Below are positions 51,009 through 59,802 of a stretch of DNA of 64,000 nucleotides, piece by piece. A model generated the notes under the pieces. The model made no database searches. It was not told the DNA's origin and worked only from the letters and a program-made list of their open reading frames with translations. Position numbers and translations under genes: made by a program. The DNA comes from a virus. The DNA lies in the IMG/VR virus record IMGVR_UViG_3300042731_005759, positions 112,088 through 176,087 of that record, one strand, 5' to 3'. The first letter of the stretch is position 1; the number at the start of each line of letters is the position of its first letter.

Positions 51009-51892
51009 GTACTTTAGGTGGACCTAATAATTTTGGACTTTGGCCAAATGCGGATTTTAGAAATGGTAATGCTAATGAGTGGAGTTTGGGTACTTATAAT
51101 GCAACAGGTGGACCAAATGGGGACGACCCATATATTGAACTCACAGGAGGTGGTGGATCTGGTTGGACAGGTGGTAGAGTTGAAGTAGACTTCAACGCAA
51201 CTTACAGAATGGTTTGTTATGCTAAAACATTTTCTCCTGGTAGTTCAGGTAACAATGCGGGTGGTCACATAGGTTTCGCATGTTATGATGAAAATGATAA
51301 TTTTATTGATTTAAGACACTTAAAAGGTATTGGGGATACACAACTAACGAGGACCGCAACACCTGGTGATACCACCATATACGTTGCAGACGCATCGGGG
51401 TGGTATAATGGGTCGACAGGTTATTTTAGAGGACTTATGTTGTTCGGTGGACAATACCCTTATTCAGAAGGATACACTCGATACGCGGTAACAAGTAACG
51501 GGTATAATGAAAATGGTATGACTAATTTAGGTAATGGAGAGTGGTCAGTAACACTACCAAATGGATTAGGTACGTACAGTGATGTTTTAGTCAATGGATC
51601 TTACCCAATCGGGACTTATCTTTCTAATGGACGTGCGGGTGGTTCATATAACTATGCATTGGGTGCACCCACATACCCAACAACATGGACAAGATATGAT
51701 ACAGGTAATTTCACGGGAACAAGTAGAAACAGTGGAACACCATTTAGATATGGAACAAAATATGTGAGATTTTTAATTTTAAGAAATTATAATAGAAGAA
51801 CAGAGTCACCACAGGATCATGTGTGGGGAATTAGTAAAATCTTCTTTGGAAAAGTGACCGATGGAAGGGTCTACGATAGTAGTAGAGTGTAG
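51005..51892 (+). CDS. Unrecognised beta-rich adhesin-like protein
   Basis: The 295-residue protein is Gly/Tyr/Asn-rich and beta-type (FGLWPNADFRNGNANEW, YIELTGGGGSGWTGGRV, VRFLILRNYNRRTESP). The layout, a jelly-roll-like start with an inserted module (DTTIYVADASGWYNGSTGYF), resembles carbohydrate-binding proteins of marine phage fibres, but I cannot name the family. It overlaps the LamG gene by four bases and is part of the same fibre-tip transcript. Confidence 0.6.
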   Translation: MSTLGGPNNFGLWPNADFRNGNANEWSLGTYNATGGPNGDDPYIELTGGGGSGWTGGRVEVDFNATYRMVCYAKTFSPGSSGNNAGGHIGFACYDENDNFIDLRHLKGIGDTQLTRTATPGDTTIYVADASGWYNGSTGYFRGLMLFGGQYPYSEGYTRYAVTSNGYNENGMTNLGNGEWSVTLPNGLGTYSDVLVNGSYPIGTYLSNGRAGGSYNYALGAPTYPTTWTRYDTGNFTGTSRNSGTPFRYGTKYVRFLILRNYNRRTESPQDHVWGISKIFFGKVTDGRVYDSSRV

Positions 51893-51893
51893 T

Positions 51894-51992
51894 ATGTATA
51901 TAGTAAACGAATTTGAAGAAACAATAGATAATATAACTTACATTATTACTGAGTGGAGTAATGGTGAGGTAATTTTAATTGAAAAAGAATAA
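51894..51992 (+). CDS. Very small protein gene between fibre genes
   Basis: ATG at 51894 opens a 32-residue frame (YIVNEFEETIDNITYIITEW then SNGEVILIEKE) whose TAA overlaps the next ATG (TAATG). It is predicted to form a small beta hairpin. The packing supports translation. Function unknown. Confidence 0.45.
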   Translation: MYIVNEFEETIDNITYIITEWSNGEVILIEKE

Positions 51993-52219
51993 TGGGAATA
52001 ATACCAGCAACAGGTACTGAAGTGAGTATGGGGAGGATATCAAGAGCCTTAGGACTCACTGGTGCTTACCCCCCACCTGCTGGTTCAAACATTAAATTAA
52101 ATGGTACATTAGGTATCAATAGAAGTAATGCCATTACGCCGATAACAGACATTCCAACAGGATCACAAACAGAGGAGTCCACAGATTTCGGTGGATTAGA
52201 CACACCAAATCCATACTAA
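51992..52219 (+). CDS. Small virion-associated protein
   Basis: The 75-residue protein begins GIIPATGTEVSMGRISRALG, an opening typical of small structural proteins in marine phages, and is rich in Gly, Pro and Thr. The rest (NIKLNGTLGINRSNAITPI) looks disordered or beta. It ends the fibre block; a promoter for the glycan cluster follows directly. Role inferred from context only. Confidence 0.55.
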   Translation: MGIIPATGTEVSMGRISRALGLTGAYPPPAGSNIKLNGTLGINRSNAITPITDIPTGSQTEESTDFGGLDTPNPY

Positions 52220-52221
52220 CC

Positions 52222-52250
52222 TTTATAATCTTAGTTTATTTACTTATATT
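52222..52250 (+). promoter_or_regulatory. Candidate early-type promoter TTTATA-17-TATATT
   Basis: TTTATA (52222-52227) and TATATT (52245-52250) are 17 bases apart in the gap between the fibre block and the glycan cluster. The start would be near 52257, 16 bases before the ATG at 52273. Confidence 0.45.
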
Positions 52251-52272
52251 TTTATCTATAGGTTTATAAACA

Positions 52273-52716
52273 ATGCTCAAATTTAATAATAGACATTCTG
52301 AATATGAAAATCTCTACCTTAAGTGGGAAGGTATTCAATACGACAGAAAAAAATTAAAGAGATTTATACGTAGATATAATTTTGTATATATTCTTTCTTT
52401 CATATTTAAATCATATAGAAATGAGTTAGAAATATTAAAAAAAGTTATTGATCATTACGGTAGATCAAGAATACTACAATTAACCACAAATAATGAGTAT
52501 GCATCACGATTATCACATATTGAAAGATTATCAAGAATTGGTTCAAGTGAAATACTTACTAAAGGAACTTATAAACCCGAGACTTATAGAGTAATAAGTA
52601 ATTTACCGAAAAGGGACTATGATCTTATAACGAAAAGAACTCAGGAATTAATAAAAATTGGTCAGTCTGTTTATACACAAGACGATGAATTAAGTAAATC
52701 ATTACCTTCGGATTGA
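52273..52716 (+). CDS. Unknown basic protein
   Basis: The 147-residue basic protein is helical (NLYLKWEGIQYDRKKLKRFI, YRNELEILKKVIDHYGRSRI) and has no catalytic motif. It overlaps the following glycosyltransferase-like gene by four bases. Its role in the glycan cluster, if any, is unclear. A putative late-like AGGTTTATAAACA sequence lies just before the ATG but does not match the TATTTAT box. Confidence 0.5.
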   Translation: MLKFNNRHSEYENLYLKWEGIQYDRKKLKRFIRRYNFVYILSFIFKSYRNELEILKKVIDHYGRSRILQLTTNNEYASRLSHIERLSRIGSSEILTKGTYKPETYRVISNLPKRDYDLITKRTQELIKIGQSVYTQDDELSKSLPSD

Positions 52717-53369
52717 AATCAAAGAATAATACATCCATTTGGTTGAATCAACCACTTAAAGTCTCAATCGTTGTACCGACAAGAGACACAGTACATAGTG
52801 GTTTTGCGTTTTCTTTAAGTCAACTCATAAAAACCTCCGAAAATTTGAATATTGAGACCTTTTTATTTTTTAATTCAGGTTCAGTACTACTAACTCAACG
52901 AGAAAAATTAGTCAACTCTTCCGTTGATGTTGGTGCGGATTATATTTTGTGGTTAGATAGTGATATGACGTTCCCATCAACAACATTAACTAGGTTATTA
53001 TCACATAATAAGAATATTGTTGGATGTAATTACAAAAAAAGATCAAACCCGCAGACACCAGTTGCTTATAAAGAGGTGGGTAATTGGGATAGTTGGTTAC
53101 CGTTGGATGAGGAAAAAAGTTTAGTTGAGGTCCAAGGGGTTGGTATGGGTTGTATTTTGATTAAAACAGAACTTTTTAAAAAAATAAATAAACCATATTT
53201 TGAATTCACTTATAATGAGGAGACTGACGATTGGTTAGGTGAGGATTTTAATTTATTCAGTAAATTTAGAAATATTGGTGAAAATATATACATAGATACG
53301 GATTTGAGTAGGGAAATTGGTCATTTAGGAATCTACAAATTTGGTTTAACAACCAAAAACAAATCTTAA
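52713..53369 (+). CDS. Glycosyltransferase, GT-A fold (family 2-like)
   Basis: The 218-residue protein (TTG start overlapping the previous stop) has a GT-A nucleotide-sugar domain: VSIVVPTRDTVHSGFAFSLS, ADYILWLDSDMTFPSTTLTR with the DxD metal motif, and GVGMGCILIKTELFKK. Such enzymes transfer a sugar from a nucleotide donor. The acceptor is unknown. An ATG start is not available nearby, so TTG is accepted with reserve. It opens the series of transferases in this cluster. Confidence 0.65.
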   Translation: MKSKNNTSIWLNQPLKVSIVVPTRDTVHSGFAFSLSQLIKTSENLNIETFLFFNSGSVLLTQREKLVNSSVDVGADYILWLDSDMTFPSTTLTRLLSHNKNIVGCNYKKRSNPQTPVAYKEVGNWDSWLPLDEEKSLVEVQGVGMGCILIKTELFKKINKPYFEFTYNEETDDWLGEDFNLFSKFRNIGENIYIDTDLSREIGHLGIYKFGLTTKNKS

Positions 53370-53376
53370 TCAAAAT

Positions 53377-53405
53377 AGACTTTCCTTTTAATTTTTTTTT
53401 ATTTA
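53377..53405 (+). promoter_or_regulatory. Candidate promoter TAGACT-17-TATTTA
   Basis: TAGACT (53377-53382), 17 bases and TATTTA (53400-53405). The -10 also matches the TATTTAT late box (53400-53406), so this site could belong to either class. It precedes the ATG at 53416 by 10 bases. Confidence 0.4.
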
Positions 53406-53415
53406 TTCTTTATGT

Positions 53416-54162
53416 ATGAATCACATTGGTTTCGGTATTATGTGCTTCGGAGACCTAATGTACTTTAGGGGCACGACAGAAAAAATAGATAACCTCACAA
53501 AAAGAGGTTACAACTGTTACGTTCTTACAGATAATAGAGACTTTTTTGTAGAAAAATATTGGGGCAAATCAGTTAAGGTGATTTCTTATGATAGATCCTT
53601 TAAGTCATACCACGATAAAATACATTTGGTAAAAGAGATACACAACTTTCATCAGATTGCAATTCTAATTGACGCTGATTCGTTTATTACCGATTACGAT
53701 GTTTTTAGAAGATTAGAAATTTTTGAATACCAAGAAGGTATTTCTTATGTGGACACATTATCAAATCACAAAGCTAAGTTTGGTACTGTTGGTGAGATAC
53801 CTATGGACAGTAAAGAGTGGAAAGAATATGAAAAATACTGTTTGGGTAAATTCAAAAACTTTAAAGATTTAGAGACTATATGGGAATATTTCATAGTCTT
53901 TAATAGATTAGGGTTCAAGAGTAAATCATTCTTTTATGAATACGATAAACTACAAATTATAAAAGAATATTGTGACATCTCATTTGATAAAAGTGTTTCT
54001 GGTGCGGGAGAGGGAATATCCATCGCGTTGGCATCACAATTAAGTGGAAATAAAGTACAAAGAGATTTAAGATTATCAACAATAACAACTAACACAATAA
54101 GACCGATAACAAAATACACACCATCTAATCAAAGACCAAGTTTCATGAAAAATGATAAGTAA
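53416..54162 (+). CDS. Glycosyltransferase-like protein
   Basis: The 248-residue protein has a GT-A-like pattern: HIGFGIMCFGDLMYFRG, a Rossmann-type strand (NCYVLTDNRDFF) and HQIAILIDADSFITDYDVF with a DxD-like DAD motif. The C-terminal part (ISFDKSVSGAGEGISIALA) could form the acceptor side. I cannot assign a family number. It overlaps the methyltransferase start by 11 bases, suggesting one transcript. Confidence 0.6.
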   Translation: MNHIGFGIMCFGDLMYFRGTTEKIDNLTKRGYNCYVLTDNRDFFVEKYWGKSVKVISYDRSFKSYHDKIHLVKEIHNFHQIAILIDADSFITDYDVFRRLEIFEYQEGISYVDTLSNHKAKFGTVGEIPMDSKEWKEYEKYCLGKFKNFKDLETIWEYFIVFNRLGFKSKSFFYEYDKLQIIKEYCDISFDKSVSGAGEGISIALASQLSGNKVQRDLRLSTITTNTIRPITKYTPSNQRPSFMKNDK

Positions 54163-54880
54163 TCAAGGTTACATAGAAGAAAATATCACCACTGATAATG
54201 GGAAAAAATTACCATTTATTTGGACTCATGGTGCAACAACAAAACACATGGGTGATGGTTGGATTGTTTATTCACTAATACAACACATGAGATATAAAAA
54301 TTGTGTCTGTATCGGATCGGGCGGGGGTTTTATCCCAAGGATCATGAGTCAATCAAGATTAGATTTACATTCTCAAGAAATATTTGTTGGTGATAAGGAT
54401 TATAATTGGGGTGATATTGGGGCGACTTATGTTGTAGACCCCTGTAATGGTGTTGGTGGACAAAGTACAATAGATGACGAAAATGGGTTTTATAGAAAAA
54501 CATTTTACCCAAGATTTATAAAAGAAACTTCGGAGAACGCGTTTTACGATTTCTTCGTCAAAGAAAACATCGATATTGATTTACTCTTTATCGATGGGGA
54601 TCATTCATATGAAGGTGTGAAGAAGGACTTTGATTTGTATTCAACAATATTAAATCCTAAAGGATTGATATTGCTTCATGATACTGATTATACATATTCC
54701 GAAACCCTTTTAGTGTCAGAAGATGCAAAAAAAGACTTCTTCCCCTTCGATGGTCCTTCTAAATTAGTAAAAGAACTAAAAAATAATGACGAGTGGGTTG
54801 TTTTGGACCTATTTAACCATGGTTTATTAAAAACTAAACCATCTTCAACAGGACTAACGATAGTAAAAAGAAATGATTAG
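54152..54880 (+). CDS. SAM-dependent methyltransferase, class I (Methyltransf_24-like)
   Basis: The 242-residue protein has NCVCIGSGGGFIPRIM (glycine-rich motif I) and IDIDLLFIDGDHSYEGVKKD, then GLILLHDTDYTYSET. The IDGDHSYEGV...LLHDT signature is that of small-molecule and sugar methyltransferases in glycan clusters. Its substrate is probably a sugar or glycan intermediate made by its neighbours. It overlaps its neighbours on both sides. Confidence 0.7.
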   Translation: MISNQGYIEENITTDNGKKLPFIWTHGATTKHMGDGWIVYSLIQHMRYKNCVCIGSGGGFIPRIMSQSRLDLHSQEIFVGDKDYNWGDIGATYVVDPCNGVGGQSTIDDENGFYRKTFYPRFIKETSENAFYDFFVKENIDIDLLFIDGDHSYEGVKKDFDLYSTILNPKGLILLHDTDYTYSETLLVSEDAKKDFFPFDGPSKLVKELKNNDEWVVLDLFNHGLLKTKPSSTGLTIVKRND

Positions 54881-55727
54881 ATTATTATGTGTTTTAGGTC
54901 ATGGATATGAGTTACTACCTCATTTTATAGAACACTACTCAAAATATGTGGACGAATTAAATTTTGTTCTTTATGAATCAGAATTAACACCAAGGATCGT
55001 AAATAGATCTAAACCAATTATTAATTCATATGATAATTGTAAAATATTAGGTGTTGTAAGAGAGAGGGTTTTTGATTGGGAAAAGGTTACCATACTCTAC
55101 AACATGTATAAAAGAAAGAAAAAAAATGATTGGTGGGTTATTGCCGACATTGACGAGTTCCAACTCTACCCCAATAATGACTTAGAATCATTAGTACAAT
55201 CTTGTGATGATAATTTGTGGGACATTGTAAGAGGTGGTTTTATTGATAGGATTGGAGATTCGGGTGAGTTCCCAAAATTAGAAAATGACATACCGATATT
55301 TGAACAGTTTCCATACGCGGGATTTTTCAGATATCCAATGAGTGATGCGTGTCCTAATAAAGTATCACTTGTGAAAGGACACATCAAGATTACTAATGGT
55401 CAACATTATGCGGAGATAAATGGACAAACTACTTGGAGATGGCAGGGTTGGGGACACCCAACAATCGCACCATATCAAACACATTCTGTACAGGTACATC
55501 ATTTCAAATGGGACCAAACTGTGGTTAGAAGAATAAAAAGAGTTGCGGATGTCAACCAACCATATGCGTTCTCCAAAGAATATAGGAGAATGTATGATGA
55601 GTTAAGAAGAAACGATTTTAGATTAAATCTAAGAAAACGGGATCATATGTTTTTAAAATGTGATAAACCCGATTATAATCAGTATAAACACTGGGATAAA
55701 TTAATAAGAAAAATAGTAAGTATATAA
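54873..55727 (+). CDS. Glycosyltransferase, family-2-like with DxDEF motif
   Basis: The 284-residue protein matches the Glyco_tranf_2_4 style: LLPHFIEHYSKYVDELNFVL, WWVIADIDEFQLYPNNDLES with the DxDEF metal-binding motif, and a C-terminal half rich in Trp and His (HYAEINGQTTWRWQGWGHPT, QVHHFKWDQTV). The HHFKW segment resembles the acceptor-site motif of this group. It overlaps the methyltransferase stop by 8 bases. Confidence 0.7.
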   Translation: MIRLLCVLGHGYELLPHFIEHYSKYVDELNFVLYESELTPRIVNRSKPIINSYDNCKILGVVRERVFDWEKVTILYNMYKRKKKNDWWVIADIDEFQLYPNNDLESLVQSCDDNLWDIVRGGFIDRIGDSGEFPKLENDIPIFEQFPYAGFFRYPMSDACPNKVSLVKGHIKITNGQHYAEINGQTTWRWQGWGHPTIAPYQTHSVQVHHFKWDQTVVRRIKRVADVNQPYAFSKEYRRMYDELRRNDFRLNLRKRDHMFLKCDKPDYNQYKHWDKLIRKIVSI

Positions 55728-55730
55728 ATT

Positions 55731-55943
55731 ATGGCAAAAAAAACGAGTAACAGTATTGAAGAAGAAAAACTATTACTTCAAAATAGACAAGTAAAAGCAT
55801 TAGAAAAAATTGCAAACTGTTTAGATGCACTCACAATATGGTTTGAAGAAATTGACAAACAAGGTTGGGATGATAGATTACAATATTATCTACATGAGTG
55901 GCATAAAAACACTATAGATGATAATGGAGAAGAAGAAAAATAA
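55731..55943 (+). CDS. Small helical protein of unknown function
   Basis: The 70-residue protein is helical (EEEKLLLQNRQVKALEKIAN, CLDALTIWFEEIDKQGW) and acidic at its end. It overlaps the start of the next gene by 26 bases. Similar small proteins appear near glycan genes in marine phages, but I recognise no family. The sequence TATATAAATT precedes its ATG. Confidence 0.5.
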   Translation: MAKKTSNSIEEEKLLLQNRQVKALEKIANCLDALTIWFEEIDKQGWDDRLQYYLHEWHKNTIDDNGEEEK

Positions 55944-57339
55944 ATTAGGTGTTATTGTACCTTACAGGGATAGATATGAACATCTTATAAAATTTAAAGA
56001 AGAAATTAGTTATTATCTCGAATCAAGGAATATAGATTACACATTAATTATTGTCGAACAAGATGATGCAAAACTTTTCAATAGAGGGAAGTTATTGAAT
56101 ATCGGTTTTAAAAAGGCGGTAAAAGAGAAGTGTGACTATGTGGTATTCCACGATATTGATTTGATACCGCTGAAAGTTGATTATTCCTACAGCAATTACC
56201 CTGTTCATCTTGCCACTGATATATTAGGTAAAGAGAACTTTGAAAGAGAAATATTTGACTCATATTTTGGTGGAGTAACGATATTCCCAATAGAGGACTT
56301 TGAGATAGTTAATGGGTATTCTAATGTTTATTGGGGATGGGGTTTTGAAGATGATGATCTTTTTAAAAGATGTGTTGACAAAGGGTTACCATATGATAAA
56401 AGGTCCATCAACGTACAGGGAGGTTCACAAGTTTCATTAGACTTTAATGGTACGAATTCAAGTATTGAAACAAAATTTAACGGAGATCTCAAAACAAAAA
56501 CAACCTTTGTGGTTTCATTCGAACCAGGTGATATATTTTGTAAGGAGGATGAAAATTATGATAGATACACAGTACTTTCAATTCCTTCTATAAATTTTAG
56601 TATATCGTATGATTCTTTCAAAAGATATAAAGTCTTGTTTAAGGATGGTCACGATAAATGGAGTTATATTGATAGTGAAATATTACCCCCACACAAAACA
56701 ACCATAATTGTAACAATTGACCCTATTAGAAAGTTTGTTAAAATGTATCAAGATGGTACCCAAATTGGCCAATTCAAAATTACGGGAAACTTTAGTAGAG
56801 TGAAAGATAAACCAATGTTTATTGGTTCAAAAAATGGGAAAGAAGAATTTTTTAAAGGAACAATATCCCAAGTGGCGGTCTTTAATACAATCCCTAAAAA
56901 AGAAGAATTAGAGATAATATCAAAAAACTATACTTTTTCATTGACCACCGACTTTTCAGGATACACCCACAAAGACTCATTAATACAATATTTTGATATG
57001 AAATATCTTTTAGGATATAGATTAGTCGATTTATGTCGACCAACAGAAACTTATGAAATAGAAAACTGTGAGATAGTTGGTACTAACATTATTAGAGAAT
57101 TTCATATAAAAGTACCAAACAGAAGAAAATGTTACTTCAATCCTTTAAAACATGAAAGTTCAGGTTATAAAAATGGTGGGTGGACTGATGATAATATTAG
57201 ATATAATCAACTTAGATTTCATAACGAAATGGACAAGGGGTTTAGAAATCCCGATGAGGATGGTCTATCAAACTTAGAATACAAAGTATGGAATGAGACT
57301 AAAGTAAATAATCAAATACATTTAAATGTTGGGGTGTGA
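55918..57339 (+). CDS. GT7-type glycosyltransferase with an inserted LamG-like domain, copy 1
   Basis: The 473-residue protein begins with a GT7 (beta-1,4-galactosyltransferase-like) half: LGVIVPYRDRYEHL, KLFNRGKLLNIGFKKA, VVFHDIDLIP (DxD), YFGGVTIFP and YWGWGFEDDDLFKR. At about residue 168 it switches to a LamG-like domain (VSLDFNGTNSSIETKF, GTISQVAVFNTIPKKEELEI) for about 170 residues. The remainder (about 395-473) resembles the GT7 C-terminal part: KNGGWTDDNIRYNQLRF, DGLSNLEYKVW and NNQIHLNVG. The insert would sit at the acceptor side. The next gene repeats this architecture. It may start at ATG 55918 or 55924. Donor and acceptor sugars are unknown. Confidence 0.75.
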   Translation: MIMEKKKNKLGVIVPYRDRYEHLIKFKEEISYYLESRNIDYTLIIVEQDDAKLFNRGKLLNIGFKKAVKEKCDYVVFHDIDLIPLKVDYSYSNYPVHLATDILGKENFEREIFDSYFGGVTIFPIEDFEIVNGYSNVYWGWGFEDDDLFKRCVDKGLPYDKRSINVQGGSQVSLDFNGTNSSIETKFNGDLKTKTTFVVSFEPGDIFCKEDENYDRYTVLSIPSINFSISYDSFKRYKVLFKDGHDKWSYIDSEILPPHKTTIIVTIDPIRKFVKMYQDGTQIGQFKITGNFSRVKDKPMFIGSKNGKEEFFKGTISQVAVFNTIPKKEELEIISKNYTFSLTTDFSGYTHKDSLIQYFDMKYLLGYRLVDLCRPTETYEIENCEIVGTNIIREFHIKVPNRRKCYFNPLKHESSGYKNGGWTDDNIRYNQLRFHNEMDKGFRNPDEDGLSNLEYKVWNETKVNNQIHLNVGV

Positions 57340-58727
57340 GGTTAGGTGTTTGTATACCATATAGAAATAGAAAAGAACATTTAGAGAGACTTCTACCCAA
57401 GTTAAAGGAACACTTGGGCAAACAAGGTATCGAGTATAAAGTATATGTTGGACACCAAGTTGATGATAAGTTATTTAATAGAGGTGCAATGAAAAACATT
57501 GCAGCAATTAGAGCGTTTGAAGATGGTTGTGACTACATTGCTTGGCACGATGTTGACATGTATCCTAATGATTTAAGTTGTGATTACTCTTATCCTGAAA
57601 AAACACCAATACATATAGCAACTAAACTATCAAAATATTCATATTCTATGGGGTATGAACAATATTTTGGTGGAGTAGTGCTTTTTAATAAAGAACAAGT
57701 AGAAAAAACTAACGGATATTCGAATGAGTATTGGGATTGGGGACAAGAAGATGACGATCTATTTTGGAGATGTGATTTTGAGAATTACTCAAATAAAAAC
57801 ACCTTTCAAAATATAACAAAAGACAATGTCAAAAAATTTAATGGGAGATCATCCTTCATATCATTTGACACTAATAGAGAGATTAGTTTATCACTTTTTA
57901 GAAATCACACTATTTCAGTTTTAGTTTCTCCCGACCAACAACCTGATGTAGTGCCAATTTGGTTGGTTGGAGATCAAGAAAGAAAATTCATAGAATATCC
58001 AATATTAAGAAAAGATGGTAGTTGGACTTGGGGTCTATCATTTAATAATTCAAGGGCTCTATCAACACTACATTTCGATATTCAAAATAACCCAATATAC
58101 CATTGGGGAAAGTCAGTAGAGAACAATTGGGCGTGGTTCACAATATCATATGATTATGATAACCAACAATTAAGATTATTTATTAATAATCAACTTATTT
58201 CAAACAATGGGGATACCCTCAAATCAGAACCAATAAGTCTTTCAAATAAATTAAGATCACATAATTCAACAGGATCTTTCTTTTTAGGTAGATGTATCCA
58301 AACTAATAATTATTTCAAGGGTAAGATATCTGATCTTAAAATATACAATAGGTCATTCGATACTTTTGAAGAGTGTCAGGAGAACACAACCAACATCATA
58401 TATGATATTAATGAGGATAATGAACTATTAGAAAATAATATAGAGTACTCACAAGAAGAAATTGAAATAAACAACAATATTTTACCTCACAGAAGAGAAG
58501 GTTCATTTTATTGTTTACCACACGTAGATGAGGGTTTGGTTGATGGTAAATGGGCTAAAGGTGAAACGACCGCAAGGAATGAAAAAAGGTTTGTTACTCA
58601 AATGCAACAAGGTAAAATAAATTACAAAGAAGACGGTATTAATAATACTAAAGAAAAATTAGATATTATAAGTATTGACGATAAGACATATGAAAATACC
58701 GAAATTATAAATGTGGAAATGAAATGA
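57336..58727 (+). CDS. GT7-type glycosyltransferase with an inserted LamG-like domain, copy 2
   Basis: The 463-residue paralogue (GTG start overlapping the previous stop) has the same order: LGVCIPYRNRKEHLERLL, KLFNRGAMKNIAAIRAF, IAWHDVDMYP, YFGGVVLF and YWDWGQEDDDLFWR. A LamG-like insert follows (about residues 165-350; KKFNGRSSFISFDTNREISL to KISDLKIYNRSFDTFEEC). It closes with the GT7 C-terminal portion (WAKGETTARNEKRFVTQMQQ, EDGINNTKEKLDII). An extra acidic linker lies between the insert and the final part. The pair differs in the LamG domain far more than in the catalytic motifs, suggesting different acceptors. Confidence 0.75.
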   Translation: MRLGVCIPYRNRKEHLERLLPKLKEHLGKQGIEYKVYVGHQVDDKLFNRGAMKNIAAIRAFEDGCDYIAWHDVDMYPNDLSCDYSYPEKTPIHIATKLSKYSYSMGYEQYFGGVVLFNKEQVEKTNGYSNEYWDWGQEDDDLFWRCDFENYSNKNTFQNITKDNVKKFNGRSSFISFDTNREISLSLFRNHTISVLVSPDQQPDVVPIWLVGDQERKFIEYPILRKDGSWTWGLSFNNSRALSTLHFDIQNNPIYHWGKSVENNWAWFTISYDYDNQQLRLFINNQLISNNGDTLKSEPISLSNKLRSHNSTGSFFLGRCIQTNNYFKGKISDLKIYNRSFDTFEECQENTTNIIYDINEDNELLENNIEYSQEEIEINNNILPHRREGSFYCLPHVDEGLVDGKWAKGETTARNEKRFVTQMQQGKINYKEDGINNTKEKLDIISIDDKTYENTEIINVEMK

Positions 58728-59746
58728 AAAAAATATTAATATTAGGTGGTGGTGGATTTATCGGTGGATACTTCAGTAAGAAGTTTTACGATGAAGGTCA
58801 CTACGTAAGAACTGTCGACATAAAAGAACATGAATATCTTAAAGATTTCTGTAGTGAATTTGTAAAAGGAGATCTAAGAGATCCGAATTTTGTATCAAAC
58901 ATATTCAGATTAGAAAAAGACCCAAACCATAGTGAAATAATTTACTCATATTCTCATTTTAAACAACCTTTCACCACAATCGATGTGTTTGATGAGGTTT
59001 ATCAGTTTGCCGCTGATATGGGCGGTGCAGGATACATCTTTACTGGTGATAACGATGCGAATGTGATGCACAACTCCGCAACAATTAACTTGAATGTTTT
59101 GGATACTATGGTCAAGACGAAAACAAAAAAGGTATTTTACTCCTCTTCAGCTTGTATCTATCCCGAACATAATCAATTAGATCCAAATAACCCAAATTGT
59201 GAAGAGTCTTCCGCTTACCCAGCAAATCCTGATTCAGAGTATGGGTGGGAAAAACTATTTAGTGAAAGACTTTATTTGTCATATCATAGGAATTATGGGT
59301 TAGACGTAAGGATCGGTAGATTCCATAATATTTTTGGTCCATACGGAACATTTCAAGGAGGAAAAGAGAAAGCGCCCGCTGCACTCTGTAGAAAAGTAAT
59401 CCAATCTCAAAACAACCAAATTGATGTTTGGGGAGATGGGGAACAAACACGTTCATTTTTATTCATAGAAGAATGTTTTGAGGGGGTAATTAAATTTATG
59501 GAATCTGACTTTTTAGGACCATTAAATATTGGTAGTGATGAGATGGTTACAATTAATGATTTGGCTAAAAAGATAATTCAGATTAGTGGTAAAGAAATTA
59601 AGTTACAACATATCGATGGACCTTTAGGTGTTAGAGGTAGAAACAGCGATAATAATTTAATCTATGATAAATTAAAATGGAGACCATCTAAACCTCTTAC
59701 GTATGGTTTAGAAAAAACATATAAATGGATATTAGAACAATTATAA
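58724..59746 (+). CDS. NAD-dependent sugar epimerase, GDP-mannose 3,5-epimerase-like
   Basis: The 340-residue SDR enzyme has the NAD-binding GGGGFIGG near residue 8 and a catalytic YGWEK motif. It also has KVFYSSSACIYPEHNQL, RIGRFHNIFGPYGTFQGG, KEKAPAALCRK, WGDGEQTRSFLFIEE, PLNIGSDEMVTINDLA and GVRGRNSDNN. These segments match my recollection of plant GDP-mannose 3,5-epimerase (GME), which makes GDP-L-galactose or GDP-L-gulose. The plant-like match is unusual for a phage. Function as a GDP-sugar epimerase is likely, but another NDP-sugar epimerase cannot be excluded without biochemical data. It follows the GT7 pair with a four-base overlap. Confidence 0.75.
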   Translation: MKKILILGGGGFIGGYFSKKFYDEGHYVRTVDIKEHEYLKDFCSEFVKGDLRDPNFVSNIFRLEKDPNHSEIIYSYSHFKQPFTTIDVFDEVYQFAADMGGAGYIFTGDNDANVMHNSATINLNVLDTMVKTKTKKVFYSSSACIYPEHNQLDPNNPNCEESSAYPANPDSEYGWEKLFSERLYLSYHRNYGLDVRIGRFHNIFGPYGTFQGGKEKAPAALCRKVIQSQNNQIDVWGDGEQTRSFLFIEECFEGVIKFMESDFLGPLNIGSDEMVTINDLAKKIIQISGKEIKLQHIDGPLGVRGRNSDNNLIYDKLKWRPSKPLTYGLEKTYKWILEQL

Positions 59747-59761
59747 AATGAGTCTGAGTAG

Positions 59762-59790
59762 TTTACATAGTAAGTAAAAATACGTATATT
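59762..59790 (+). promoter_or_regulatory. Strong candidate early promoter TTTACA-17-TATATT
   Basis: TTTACA (59762-59767), 17 bases and TATATT (59785-59790) lie before the radical SAM gene, giving a start near 59797 and about 6 bases of leader before the ATG at 59803. Confidence 0.6.
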
Positions 59791-59802
59791 ATATAAAAAA
59801 AT

